From the NCBI GenBank assembly GCA_934101115.1, contig CAKOPW010000004.1:1-64000 (forward strand): a stretch of 64,000 nt of DNA. The letters run 5' to 3'. Each line of letters begins with the position of its first letter. Position 1 is the first letter of the stretch. Both the position numbers and the translations under genes were made by a program. The notes under the pieces were generated by a model. The model had not been told where the DNA came from. It saw nothing but the letters and a program-made list of their open reading frames with translations, and searched no databases. Shown here piece by piece: positions 32,346-41,663 of this stretch. The DNA is from an uncultured Bacilli bacterium (lineage in GTDB: Bacteria > Bacillota_I > Bacilli_A > RF39 > UBA660).

Positions 32346-33437
32346 TTATTTAAATATATAAGGATTTTCAGCACTACCATCACCAGAAACATAAATAGCC
32401 TTGTCAGTCAAATTGAAGACTGCTAAGATTCCTGATGAAGAACTACAAGCATATACATTCATAAGTCTATCTAAAATAAATGCGGAACTAGTGTTATCAG
32501 AATTTGCTGTTATTGACCAAGTAGATTGCTCTAATTTGCTTAACCAGTTGTAATTTGCACAAGAATTAGAATTAACAACATTACAATTTTGATCTAAAGA
32601 TCCTTGTAAATATTCATAAGGTGCAATAAGACCAAGTACTTCATTTTCTTGAATCTTAGAGCATTCTACTGATCCATCTTTAGAAGTATCCTTTATATTT
32701 CTTTTCCCTATACATAATGATTGAGTTGTAATATATTGCTTTATTGAATCAGGCCATTCTTTAGAGTTTTCATAATAATCATGTAGTGTATCACGTAATC
32801 TTGAATTTAAGGAGTTGTATTCAAACTCATTGATTCCTTCACTATACTTTGTATCAGGATTATAACGATTATCCCAAACTTTTTGATTTAATCCAGTAGT
32901 TTCTATAACTCTTATTGTTCCATCTCCATTAATTCTTATTATGCGATATAGTTTATCGTTCATTTGAATATAATTGTTTTTTACTTCGCCTTGCATAACA
33001 TAAGTACCTTTTATCTCATGCAAGCCAACGCCAGCTTCAACTTGGTTATCTTCAATAATTTTTTCATTCAAATACTTAGTTTCATAATCTTTACCACAAC
33101 TAAGATAAGTACTATAGTTATAAAATCCATTATTATTTGTAATAGTAACAGCACCACTACATTTTAAATCGTCTCTGTTAAATAACTTTGAAATTTCATC
33201 AATTTTCCCATCACTTATCATACTCTTTAAAGTAATAGCCTTAGTATCTTTATCTTGCGAAGGAAGTTGACTTTCATCTTCACTCATCATTTCTTTTGCA
33301 ATATCAGTCATTCTGTTTTCTAATTTTTCAAACGTATAAGTTTTCTTTGAACAACTTGATATGATAAATATAATAAGGATAAAACCTACAAAAGCTCCAA
33401 TAATATAACTAAACATTTTTATCGTCTTTTTATCCAT
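32346..33437 (-). CDS. Membrane-anchored extracellular protein of unknown function
   Basis: 363 residues. The ATG at 33437 is chosen because GGAG (33450-33447) is 9 bases upstream. One N-terminal membrane segment (about 7-29) is followed by a large Cys-containing extracellular domain. Its middle (YVMQGEVKNNYIQM then YRIIRINGDGTIRVIE) is a recognisable beta-rich pattern found in surface proteins of gut Bacilli, but I cannot name it. No catalytic motif is visible. Its promoter faces the DUF3048 gene's promoter and appears to share its -35. Confidence 0.65.
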   Translation of the reverse strand: MDKKTIKMFSYIIGAFVGFILIIFIISSCSKKTYTFEKLENRMTDIAKEMMSEDESQLPSQDKDTKAITLKSMISDGKIDEISKLFNRDDLKCSGAVTITNNNGFYNYSTYLSCGKDYETKYLNEKIIEDNQVEAGVGLHEIKGTYVMQGEVKNNYIQMNDKLYRIIRINGDGTIRVIETTGLNQKVWDNRYNPDTKYSEGINEFEYNSLNSRLRDTLHDYYENSKEWPDSIKQYITTQSLCIGKRNIKDTSKDGSVECSKIQENEVLGLIAPYEYLQGSLDQNCNVVNSNSCANYNWLSKLEQSTWSITANSDNTSSAFILDRLMNVYACSSSSGILAVFNLTDKAIYVSGDGSAENPYIFK

Positions 33438-33464
33438 AAAGTTCATCTCCATTCCGACAAGTAA

Positions 33465-33516
33465 ATTATAACAAAATAAATAGTCTCTTTCAATAATTAT
33501 TTGATTGTGCTAAAAT
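33465..33516. promoter_or_regulatory. Divergent promoters sharing one -35 hexamer
   Basis: The hexamer 33488-33493 reads TTTCAA on the plus strand and TTGAAA on the minus strand. Plus: -10 TAAAAT at 33511-33516, spacing 17, with TGC before it. Minus: -10 TATAAT at 33470-33465, spacing 17, with TGT before it. Both promoters are thus TGn-extended and overlap at the -35. Confidence 0.65.
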
Positions 33517-33535
33517 TAACTTGAGGTGTATTTTT

Positions 33536-34594
33536 ATGGCAAAACAAAAAAATAATAAAAAAACAAAAGTAAGCGTTATAGTAGTTACAATATCCATAAT
33601 TTTAGTAATTGGAGTAGGCTTATTATTATTCTTAAGTACAAAAAAGAATTCTAATTTACCAAAGACAACAAAAAAGGATTCTACTACTCCAACAATTGAA
33701 AGCAATTTAAAAATAGTTGACTTAAATTCAAAAACAAGACCATATGCGATAATGATTAATAATTTAGGTGTTGCTCGTCCATTACAAAGCGGTTTACAAG
33801 ATGCAATGATTATCTATGAAATGATTGTTGAGGGTGGATTAACTCGTTATATGGCAATATTCCAAGATCAAAATACGGAAAGAATTGGTTCTATTAGAAG
33901 CGCAAGACATTATTTCTTAGATTATGCACTTGAAAATGACGCTATATACGTTCATCATGGAAACAGTCCACAAGCAGCAGCTGATTTTAAAACTCTAGAT
34001 ATTGATAGAATCAGTGTTGATGCAAGCAAAACTGGTTGGCGTGATAAAACGTTAAATGTTTCAACAGAGCATACTTTATTTACAAGCATAGCTAAATTAA
34101 ATAATGGTTTAGGAAACAAACGACAAACTAGAAATAAAGATTTTCTTTTAAACTACAGTGAAACTCCAGTAGACTTATCAAGTCGTGAAGGTGCCATAAA
34201 AGCAAACAATGTAGAAATAACTTATTCTGGAAGTGTTAAATCATCATATGAATATGATGAAGTAGCACAAAATTATAAGAGAAGTGTTAATGGTAAAGCT
34301 CATACAGATTATGTTACAAAGAAACAATACACATTTAAAAACATAATTACATATCAAGTTTCAAACTCAAGTTTAAATGATGGTTCTGGAAAAGATAGAC
34401 AAACACTAGATAACATTGGAAGTGGAGAAGGATACTACATAACTAATGGATATGCCGTTCCAATAACTTGGTCAAAATCTAGTAGAAGTAGTCAAACCGT
34501 ATATAAATATAAAGATGGAACAGAAATAGATGTTAATGACGGAAATACGTTTATTCAAATTCAACCTAAAGGGAAAAATTTAATTATTAACTAA
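33536..34594 (+). CDS. DUF3048 domain (YerB-type) surface protein
   Basis: 352 residues. One N-terminal membrane segment (about 15-34) and a Thr/Lys-rich stretch anchor the DUF3048 domain: RPYAIMINNLGVARPLQSGL, then YEMIVEGGLTRYMAIFQD, then IGSIRSARHYFLDYALENDAIYVHHG. The second half is beta-rich. The ATG at 33536 is chosen as AGGTG (33524-33528) is 7 bases upstream. The family, named after B. subtilis YerB, has no proven function. Transcribed from one arm of the overlapping divergent promoter. Confidence 0.85.
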   Translation: MAKQKNNKKTKVSVIVVTISIILVIGVGLLLFLSTKKNSNLPKTTKKDSTTPTIESNLKIVDLNSKTRPYAIMINNLGVARPLQSGLQDAMIIYEMIVEGGLTRYMAIFQDQNTERIGSIRSARHYFLDYALENDAIYVHHGNSPQAAADFKTLDIDRISVDASKTGWRDKTLNVSTEHTLFTSIAKLNNGLGNKRQTRNKDFLLNYSETPVDLSSREGAIKANNVEITYSGSVKSSYEYDEVAQNYKRSVNGKAHTDYVTKKQYTFKNIITYQVSNSSLNDGSGKDRQTLDNIGSGEGYYITNGYAVPITWSKSSRSSQTVYKYKDGTEIDVNDGNTFIQIQPKGKNLIIN

Positions 34595-34623
34595 TTGAAA
34601 TGAATACCTTATCATGTTAAAAT
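34595..34623 (+). promoter_or_regulatory. Promoter of the cyclic-di-AMP operon
   Basis: TTGAAA at 34595-34600 and an extended -10, TGT-TAAAAT (34615-34623), 17-base spacing, just after the DUF3048 gene. Confidence 0.65.
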
Positions 34624-34657
34624 TAATTAAGAATATAAAATAAAAAGGGATGATATA

Positions 34658-34867
34658 ATGTTAGATTTCATAATTACAAATTACTTAATATTTATTATAA
34701 TTGCTGTAGTTTTACTTTTAGGATTATTTGGATACATGATGGATCGAAAAAAATATGAAGAGTACAGAAAAGAAATACTAGAAACTGATGGTGTTTTAAA
34801 CGCTAGACCTGATGTTTCTGATATTGCAACACCAATAAGCGTTGATAAATTAGATAATAACAAATAA
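34658..34867 (+). CDS. Small membrane protein at the head of the cda operon
   Basis: 69 residues: a hydrophobic N-terminus (about 5-26) with GLFGYMMDRK at its end, then a charged soluble tail. GGGATGATATAATG supplies a ribosome-binding site. It precedes cdaA by 12 bases and shares its promoter. It is too small and featureless to name; a role in c-di-AMP control is only inferred from the operon. Confidence 0.6.
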   Translation: MLDFIITNYLIFIIIAVVLLLGLFGYMMDRKKYEEYRKEILETDGVLNARPDVSDIATPISVDKLDNNK

Positions 34868-34879
34868 AGGAGTGATTAG

Positions 34880-35695
34880 ATGACTCTTACAACAATATGG
34901 AGTGTCATAACAAAAATATTAGATATATGTTTAATATGGATAATGTTTTATTATATATTTAAAAGTTTTAAAAATAATGTAAAAATGGTTCTTATTTTAA
35001 AAGGAGTACTTATTCTAATTATTGTTAAAATACTAAGCAACATACTTAATTTATATACAGTTGGTATTTTACTAGAATATGTTGTTTCTTGGGGACCAAT
35101 AGCTTTAATAGTAATATTCCAACCAGAAATTCGTACAGTTTTAGAACAAATTGGAAGAAGTCAATTATTAGGAAGACATAAAGTTTTAACTGTAGATGAG
35201 AGAGAAAAAGTTGTATTTGAAATTATGAATGCTGTTGAACATTTAAAAAGACAACGAATTGGAGCTTTAATCGTCATCGAAAGAAATATGTCATTACAAG
35301 AATATATTGCACCTGCAACTAAATTATATGCAGATATCTCAAGTCAATTATTAGAAGCTATCTTCCTTCCACCAAACCCATTACATGATGGTGGAGTAAT
35401 AATTCAAGGAGATAAAGTAACATGTGCTGGAGCTGTATTTAAAACAAGTATGAATCCAGATGTTAATAAAAAATTAGGAACACGTCACAGAGCTGCTTTA
35501 GGTGTAGCAGAAGAAACAGACGCTATTGCACTTATTGTTTCAGAAGAAACAGGAAGAATAAGTATAGCTTGTGACAATTATTTGCATTATAACTTAACAA
35601 TTGAAGAATTCAGAAACATGCTTTTAGATGAATTAAAACCAAAAGCAGAAGTGTTCTATGATGCAGATGATAGAATGGAGGATGAAGATGAGTAA
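34880..35695 (+). CDS. cdaA: Diadenylate cyclase CdaA
   Basis: 271 residues. Three N-terminal membrane helices (about 5-75) then the DAC domain: IFQPEIRTVLEQIGR, NPLHDGGVIIQGD (usually DGA, here DGG) and GTRHRAALGVAEETDA. It makes the second messenger c-di-AMP from two ATP, which controls potassium and osmolyte uptake. The C-terminus overlaps cdaR by 8 bases. It is at the head of the standard cdaA-cdaR pair; glmM, the usual third gene, does not follow directly. Confidence 0.95.
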   Translation: MTLTTIWSVITKILDICLIWIMFYYIFKSFKNNVKMVLILKGVLILIIVKILSNILNLYTVGILLEYVVSWGPIALIVIFQPEIRTVLEQIGRSQLLGRHKVLTVDEREKVVFEIMNAVEHLKRQRIGALIVIERNMSLQEYIAPATKLYADISSQLLEAIFLPPNPLHDGGVIIQGDKVTCAGAVFKTSMNPDVNKKLGTRHRAALGVAEETDAIALIVSEETGRISIACDNYLHYNLTIEEFRNMLLDELKPKAEVFYDADDRMEDEDE

Positions 35696-37055
35696 GATAT
35701 TAGTAATCTTTAAACCATTCATAAAGTTGTTTAAAGCAATTTATCGATTAATAGATAAAATAATCGTTACACCAATTAGTAGATTAGTGTACAAATTAAG
35801 TGAGATTTCAAAGGACAACAGTGGTAAATTCGAAAGAATATTAAATAGACCAAATGTTTTGATATATGTTTCTCTTTTATGTGCTATAGCAGTTTTTTTA
35901 CTTGTTGATAGCCAAGTAATAAGTTTTACTGAAAGAGAGGCAGAGATTATCACAGATCAAAAAGTATCTGTTGTATATAATCAAGAAGCTTATGTAGTTG
36001 AAGGAGTTCCTGAAACCGTTGATATAACCCTAATTGGAAATAAATCCTCAATCTATTTAGCAACTCAATTAGGAGAACACGAAGTAGTGTTAGATTTATC
36101 AAAATATAGTGCTGGAACATATAAAGTTAAATTAAAATATAACCATTCAGTTCAATCAGTAAACTATAAACTAGACCCATCAACTATTACTGTAAAGATA
36201 AGTGAAAAAGTAAGTGAAACTAGAACATTAGGATACGACCTAATGAATGAAAATAAACTTGATAGCAAATTAAGTATCAGTAATGTTGAATTGGACACAA
36301 ATGAAATAGTTGTAAAATCAAGTAAAGAGATTCTAGAAAAAGTATCAGTTGTTAAAGCATTAGTTGATGCCTCTAAAATAGATCTAAAAGAATCTGGAGT
36401 ATTTGAAATGGAAGACGTTTCTTTAGTTGCCTATGATGAAGCTGGAAATCCATTAAAGAATGTTGAAATGGTTCCATCAAAAGTTAAAGCTAAAGTAACT
36501 ATTGATTCATATCATGCAACAAAACCAGTAAGAGTTGTTACTAAAGGTGAAATGAGCAATGGAAAGTCTATTCAAAACATAACATCTTCAGTTACTGAAG
36601 TAGTTGTATATGGAGAAAAATCTGTTGTTGATAGTATTCCTTACGTAGAAGCAGTATACAACATAGATAATTTAGATGGTGAAAAAACGAAGAGTATAAA
36701 TATTACTAAACCTGCTGGCGTTAGATATATGTCTCAAACGAAGACAAATGTAACAATATCAGTTGGAACTGAAAGTCAAAAAGTTATTTCCGGTGTATCA
36801 GTTCACACTATAAATTTAGGGGAAAAATATTCCGCATCAGTAGCAAGCGTTGATGATCGAACTATTGATGTTATTGTTAAAGGTGTTGAAGCTAACATTA
36901 ATGATATTGATGCATCCAAAATAACTGCATATGTTGATTTAAATGGCTTAAAAGCTGGAACACATACAGTTAAGGTAATTGTTGAAATAGATGATGAACG
37001 TATAAAAGTTCAAGCTGTAAAAACGGAGATAAATGTAAAAGTAGTTGAAAATTAG
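35688..37055 (+). CDS. cdaR: CdaR/YbbR-domain regulator of CdaA
   Basis: 455 residues from the ATG at 35688, where GGAGG (35677-35681) is 6 bases upstream; the earlier in-frame ATGs lack such a site. One N-terminal membrane helix (VLIYVSLLCAIAVFLLVDSQ) is followed by YbbR-type repeats, each starting with a Val-rich strand and ending with phrases such as ITVKISEKV and TINVKVVEN. CdaR is extracellular and modulates CdaA. It overlaps cdaA by 8 bases and ends at a strong terminator. Confidence 0.93.
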   Translation: MSKILVIFKPFIKLFKAIYRLIDKIIVTPISRLVYKLSEISKDNSGKFERILNRPNVLIYVSLLCAIAVFLLVDSQVISFTEREAEIITDQKVSVVYNQEAYVVEGVPETVDITLIGNKSSIYLATQLGEHEVVLDLSKYSAGTYKVKLKYNHSVQSVNYKLDPSTITVKISEKVSETRTLGYDLMNENKLDSKLSISNVELDTNEIVVKSSKEILEKVSVVKALVDASKIDLKESGVFEMEDVSLVAYDEAGNPLKNVEMVPSKVKAKVTIDSYHATKPVRVVTKGEMSNGKSIQNITSSVTEVVVYGEKSVVDSIPYVEAVYNIDNLDGEKTKSINITKPAGVRYMSQTKTNVTISVGTESQKVISGVSVHTINLGEKYSASVASVDDRTIDVIVKGVEANINDIDASKITAYVDLNGLKAGTHTVKVIVEIDDERIKVQAVKTEINVKVVEN

Positions 37056-37073
37056 TTATCAACTACTTTTTTT
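37038..37073 (+). terminator. Terminator of the cda operon
   Basis: An 11-bp stem AAAGTAGTTGA/TCAACTACTTT (37038-37048 with 37059-37069) and a T run; the loop includes the cdaR stop codon. Confidence 0.85.
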
Positions 37074-37099
37074 ATGGTATACTTACAATAGGTGATACT

Positions 37100-37603
37100 A
37101 TGAAAAATAAAGGATTCACACTTATAGAGTTATTGGCAGTATTGGTAATTTTAGCAATACTTTTGGTAATTGCAATTCCGTCATATATTAATGTTTTCAG
37201 CGATATAAAAAGAGATTCATTTATAAGTAAAGTTTCCGAGCTTGAAACAGCAGCTTTAAAATATGGAAGTAGTATAAAAGATGAAATAAAAAACTCAACT
37301 TGTAAAGATATCACGATTGATGAACTTATAAAGAATGGTTTAATAAATTCTGATTCTCAATACAGAAATGAGATATTAAATCCAACAACTAACAAACCAT
37401 TAACTGGTAAAATTATGATTTGCTACAGTAATACAGATTTAGATATCGTAGCAAATTATGTTGTTCCTTATGAACAAAATAAAATCTATTACAAAGAGGA
37501 TAAAGTTTACGTTGGAAATAAAATCTATAAATGTTTAGCTACTATTAATACCAAAAACTATAGCATAAACAGTTTAAGTCAATTCGAACTTATATATGGG
37601 TAA
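37100..37603 (+). CDS. Type IV pilin-like prepilin
   Basis: 167 residues. The first residues, MKNKGFTLIELLAVLVILAI, form a classic class III signal with G and F at the cleavage site, E at +5 and a hydrophobic helix. The C-terminal part is soluble, with two Cys near 74 and 113 and a third near 151. AGGTG precedes the ATG. It stands alone between two terminators. It may contribute to the competence pseudopilus: comEA/comEC are at 55438-58087, but no pilus assembly or peptidase genes are in this window. Confidence 0.9.
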   Translation: MKNKGFTLIELLAVLVILAILLVIAIPSYINVFSDIKRDSFISKVSELETAALKYGSSIKDEIKNSTCKDITIDELIKNGLINSDSQYRNEILNPTTNKPLTGKIMICYSNTDLDIVANYVVPYEQNKIYYKEDKVYVGNKIYKCLATINTKNYSINSLSQFELIYG

Positions 37604-37624
37604 ATTTAATTTACTCGTTTTTTT
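37598..37624 (+). terminator. Terminator after the pilin-like gene
   Basis: An 8-bp stem (37598-37605 with 37609-37616, one G-T pair) merging into a seven-T run. Confidence 0.7.
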
Positions 37625-37661
37625 GTAGATTTTATGTTAATATTATAAATAGGTGAAGAAT

Positions 37662-39179
37662 ATGAAAAAGGTAATTATGGTTATCTTGGATGGATTTGGA
37701 ATAAATGATTTAGAAAACGGAAATGCAATTAAGCTTGCCAATATGGAAACTTTCAATGAATTATTCAATGAATATCCACATTCAATTTTACAAGCTAGCG
37801 GAGAATATGTTGGTTTACCAGATGATCAATTTGGTAACAGTGAAGTTGGACATTTAACAATCGGAGCTGGAAGAAAAATTAAACAAGATTTAATCAAATG
37901 TAATGAACTTTTAGGAACACCAACTATTGAACAAAATGAACAAGTAATAAAAATAGTTGAACATGTAAAAAATAATAATTCGACTTTACATTTATGCGGT
38001 TTAGTATCCGATGGACGTGTACACTCAGATATAAAATACATGAAAAACTTTCTAGGTCATCTTGCATCTATGGGAGTAAAAAATATAAAATTTCATGCTA
38101 TAACAGACGGAAGAGATACACCAGTAGATTCTTCTGTAAATTATTTAAACGATTTGGATGAAGTTTTAAAAAGTTTAAATATTGGAAAAATATCAACAGT
38201 ATGTGGAAGATATTATGCAATGGATAGAGATAACAAATGGGAAAGAACAAAAGTATATACAGATTTGCTTTTTAAAGGCGTAGGTGTAAGAGTTCGTGGA
38301 TACAAAACTGGTATAGCTGCTTGTTATCGAAAAAACTTAACTGATGAGTTTTTGCCACCTCTATTATTAGAAGACGATGTAACGATTAAAGAACATGATG
38401 CATTTATATGGTTAAACTTCAGAGGAGATAGAGGAAGACAACTTTTATCTGTATTAAAAAATGATGATTTTAATGAATATAAAGTTCCTAAGTTTAAAGA
38501 TTTAAGCGTTTTAACCTTAGCAAATATCCCAGGAGTTAATCTAAAAAGAGAAGACTATTTAATAGAAGAAGAAAATGTTTATTCTCTTGGAGTATATTTA
38601 TCTGATTTAGGATTAAGACAAGCAAGAATTGCTGAAACTGAAAAATTTGCTCATGTAACTTACTTCTTTAATGGAGGAGATAAGGTAAAAGTAAAGGGAT
38701 GCGATAATTTCTTAATTCCATCTCCAAAGGTTTCAACATATGACAAAACTCCAAATATGAGTGCAATAGAAGTAACGAATCAGGTAGTAAAATGTTTAGA
38801 AAAAGATTATGATTTTATTTTAGTTAATTTTGCTAATCCCGATATGCTCGGACATACAGGAGTGATTGATGCAACTGTAAGTGGACTTAAAACTATAGAT
38901 GAATGTCTAAAAAGGATTGTAGAAGCGGTGGATAATAATTTCTATAAACTAATTATTACAGCAGATCACGGCAATTGTGACGAAATGATTAGAAAAGATG
39001 GAAGTGTCTCTACAACTCATTCAATTTATCCAGTACCATTTATTTTAAGAGATAAAAGAGTATCATTAAAACATAAAGGTGATTTAACTGAAATTGCTCC
39101 AACAATATTAAAATATATGGATATCGCGATACCAAAAGAAATGAAAGAAACAAAAACATTATTTGTAGAAGAAGATTAA
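37662..39179 (+). CDS. gpmI: 2,3-bisphosphoglycerate-independent phosphoglycerate mutase
   Basis: 505 residues, full length. It interconverts 3- and 2-phosphoglycerate in glycolysis and uses two Mn2+. KVIMVILDGFGIND (first metal ligand Asp), GNSEVGHLTIGAGR with the active-site Ser, HAITDGRDTP and the C-terminal ITADHGNCDEM and NFANPDMLGHTG motifs are present. The ATG at 37662 has AGGTG (37651-37655) 6 bases upstream; the GTG at 37653 is rejected. The next gene is 13 bases downstream. Confidence 0.96.
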   Translation: MKKVIMVILDGFGINDLENGNAIKLANMETFNELFNEYPHSILQASGEYVGLPDDQFGNSEVGHLTIGAGRKIKQDLIKCNELLGTPTIEQNEQVIKIVEHVKNNNSTLHLCGLVSDGRVHSDIKYMKNFLGHLASMGVKNIKFHAITDGRDTPVDSSVNYLNDLDEVLKSLNIGKISTVCGRYYAMDRDNKWERTKVYTDLLFKGVGVRVRGYKTGIAACYRKNLTDEFLPPLLLEDDVTIKEHDAFIWLNFRGDRGRQLLSVLKNDDFNEYKVPKFKDLSVLTLANIPGVNLKREDYLIEEENVYSLGVYLSDLGLRQARIAETEKFAHVTYFFNGGDKVKVKGCDNFLIPSPKVSTYDKTPNMSAIEVTNQVVKCLEKDYDFILVNFANPDMLGHTGVIDATVSGLKTIDECLKRIVEAVDNNFYKLIITADHGNCDEMIRKDGSVSTTHSIYPVPFILRDKRVSLKHKGDLTEIAPTILKYMDIAIPKEMKETKTLFVEED

Positions 39180-39192
39180 AAAGAGGTAAATT

Positions 39193-40563
39193 ATGAAATT
39201 TGACAAAAGTATATTAAGGGAAGCCGACATAAGAGGCGTATATAAAACTCAAATAACTACTAGCTTTGCTAAAAGATTAGGTTTAGTTTTTGGTAGCTAT
39301 TTAAGAAGTAAAAAAATAACTACTTTAGTTGTTGGTCATGATAATCGTCATGGAAGTGTGGAACTAGCTGGTTCTTTGCTAGAAGGTCTTACGAGTACAG
39401 GTGTAAATGTTATATTTATTGGTCTTGTTACAACACCAATGCTTAACTTTGCTTCAAGAAAGTTAGAAGTTGAATATGGAATTATGGTAACTGCTAGCCA
39501 TAATCCAGCATGTGATAACGGATTTAAATTATTTGGAAAAAACTATCAACATTGTGATTATGATGAATTAAAAATAATATATGCAGCATTAAGTAACAAA
39601 GAATATAAAATATATGAGGGCTCTGGAAAAGTAATTAATTTAGAAATCAACGATTTATACGCTAAAAGCGTAAGAGAATCAATTCGTCTTGGAAATAGAA
39701 AAACAAAAGTTGTAGTTGATCCTGGAAATGGAACAGCTTCAATTATAGTTAAAAAAATCTATGAAAGATTTCCTTTTGATGTTGTATTCATAAATGATGT
39801 ATCTGATCCTGATTTTCCAAATCACCATCCAGATCCAAATGTAAAAGCAAACATGCAACAACTTTGTGAAGCCGTAATTGAAAATCAAGCTGATTTAGGT
39901 CTTGCTTATGATGGAGATGCAGATCGATGTGGTTTTGTTGATAACGAAGGTAAAGTAATTGATGCCGATATTTTAATGGCTTTAATGTGTAAAAGCATTT
40001 TAAAAACTAGTAAAAACAAGACCATATTAATTGATGTAAAATGCTCGAATACTTTAAAAGATGAAATACTTGCATGCAAAGGAAATATTTATTTGGATAC
40101 ACCTTCAAGTGCTAAACAAGAAAGAGACATGGAAGAAAACAATATTGTCTTTGGTGGAGGATATTCTAATCACATTTTCTTTAGAGATAAACATCCTGGC
40201 TATGATGATGGTATATACGTTGGTTTACGTGTTCAAGAACTATTAAGTCATACAAATTCAAATTTAACAGATATGTTAAAGAATTTAACCAGTTATTATC
40301 ATACAGATGAAATAAAAGTAAAAACTACTGATGAATTAAAATTTAAGATAGTTGATGCAATAAAAGAATATGCAATAAGTAACAATTATGATATTGATAC
40401 AACTGATGGTGTAAAAGTATTAAAAGAATCTTCTTGGGGGCTTTTAAGAGCAAGTAACACTGGACCAAATTTAACACTTAGATTTGAAGCAACAACTAAA
40501 AAAGAATTAAAACAAATTCAAAAAGAATTTATGGATGTATTAAGCAAAATAATGAATAAGTAG
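39193..40563 (+). CDS. Phosphomannomutase/phosphoglucomutase
   Basis: 456 residues, alpha-D-phosphohexomutase family. It has the phosphoserine loop MVTASHNPACDNGFKLFG, the metal loop AYDGDADRCGFVD, and the phosphate-binding RASNTGPNLTLRFEA near the C-terminus. These allow interconversion of hexose 1- and 6-phosphates; PMM/PGM rather than GlmM type is suggested by its TASHNP and RASNTGP motifs, but the exact sugar is not decided. Together with gpmI it forms a sugar-phosphate operon, with AGAGG 7 bases before the ATG. Confidence 0.93.
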   Translation: MKFDKSILREADIRGVYKTQITTSFAKRLGLVFGSYLRSKKITTLVVGHDNRHGSVELAGSLLEGLTSTGVNVIFIGLVTTPMLNFASRKLEVEYGIMVTASHNPACDNGFKLFGKNYQHCDYDELKIIYAALSNKEYKIYEGSGKVINLEINDLYAKSVRESIRLGNRKTKVVVDPGNGTASIIVKKIYERFPFDVVFINDVSDPDFPNHHPDPNVKANMQQLCEAVIENQADLGLAYDGDADRCGFVDNEGKVIDADILMALMCKSILKTSKNKTILIDVKCSNTLKDEILACKGNIYLDTPSSAKQERDMEENNIVFGGGYSNHIFFRDKHPGYDDGIYVGLRVQELLSHTNSNLTDMLKNLTSYYHTDEIKVKTTDELKFKIVDAIKEYAISNNYDIDTTDGVKVLKESSWGLLRASNTGPNLTLRFEATTKKELKQIQKEFMDVLSKIMNK

Positions 40564-40625
40564 ATTCAATTTTGCTTTTTTTATGCTAATATGTTAATAT
40601 ATATTGCAACAAAAGAGGGGAAATA

Positions 40626-41618
40626 ATGGAAAAAGAAACTTTTGAATATAAAAGATTATTACAATTAAAAAAGATGTCATTAGAAGAACTAAATTCATAT
40701 TATAGATTGTTAAGAAATTATGAGTTTTCCATCGATAAGCCCTTAGAGTCTAGTGAACTAAAAAAAAGAATACATGCTTTAACTATGTTGATTTTAAAAA
40801 TAGATAAGCTTTTTACTGGAAGAAAAGTAAAAATTTTTGACGATAAAAGAATGGGAACCCCATCTAAAGGAAAAGTATATGCTTCTAGTCACGTTGGAAG
40901 ATATGATATAGAATCAGCCATGGAAGCAATTAATGAACAAGCATATTTTGTAATGGGAGACCCTGGAGAAACATACAGAAATTTAGAAGGATTTTTTTTA
41001 GAAAATATACATGGAAGAATATGCGTTGATACAGGATATCAAATTTTTGATTTAATTATGAAACAAAAAAATGGAGGACAATTATCGGAAGAAGAAAAAA
41101 GTATTATTGAAGAATATAAGAATGATAGGCATATATGTGAGGCAATATGCACAAGTAGAATTGAAAAAAAAGATAATATTCTTATATACCCAGAAGGAGC
41201 ATGGAACATTACTGATAGACTTATGCAACCATTATTTAATGGTGCTGCTAGAATTGCTATAAATGGGAATGGTGTCTTGGTACCGATAGGAATCATTAGA
41301 GAAAATAAGAGATACATTGTAAACATTGGAAATTATTTCAGTGTTGAAGGAGCTCAAGAGAGTGATGTTAAAGATGTCACGCGCGAGCTTAAAGAATTAA
41401 TTTATTCTTTAAAAGGTGAGATAGTATTTGCTGACGAAAATCAAATACATAAAAGAAGTGAATTTAAGTCACCTGAGGAAAATATTCAAGCTAATATTGA
41501 TGATATTATGAGCGAAACTACAAATGGATACACTATTGATGTTATTAAAAAATCAAGATTTTATGATCCAGATGCACCAGAAAATGTGTTTGATCAAACA
41601 TTATGTAAAAAACTTTAA
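40626..41618 (+). CDS. PlsC-like lysophospholipid acyltransferase family protein
   Basis: 330 residues. The acyltransferase motif I appears as SSHVGRYDIE (H-x4-D) around 90 and motif III as YPEGAWN around 188; FNGAARIAINGNG and VLVPIGII follow, as in PlsC-type enzymes. There is no clear membrane helix, and both ends are charged extensions beyond the core domain. It probably transfers an acyl group to a lysophospholipid or another membrane alcohol. Substrate unknown. AGAGGGG precedes the ATG. Confidence 0.8.
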   Translation: MEKETFEYKRLLQLKKMSLEELNSYYRLLRNYEFSIDKPLESSELKKRIHALTMLILKIDKLFTGRKVKIFDDKRMGTPSKGKVYASSHVGRYDIESAMEAINEQAYFVMGDPGETYRNLEGFFLENIHGRICVDTGYQIFDLIMKQKNGGQLSEEEKSIIEEYKNDRHICEAICTSRIEKKDNILIYPEGAWNITDRLMQPLFNGAARIAINGNGVLVPIGIIRENKRYIVNIGNYFSVEGAQESDVKDVTRELKELIYSLKGEIVFADENQIHKRSEFKSPEENIQANIDDIMSETTNGYTIDVIKKSRFYDPDAPENVFDQTLCKKL

Positions 41619-41635
41619 TCCAAAGTTTTTTTTTG
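41609..41635 (+). terminator. Terminator after the acyltransferase gene
   Basis: AAAACTTT/AAAGTTTT (41609-41616 with 41622-41629), 5-nt loop, T run; overlaps the stop codon. Confidence 0.75.
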
Positions 41636-41663
41636 ATATAATTTTATTAGAATGGGTGATACA

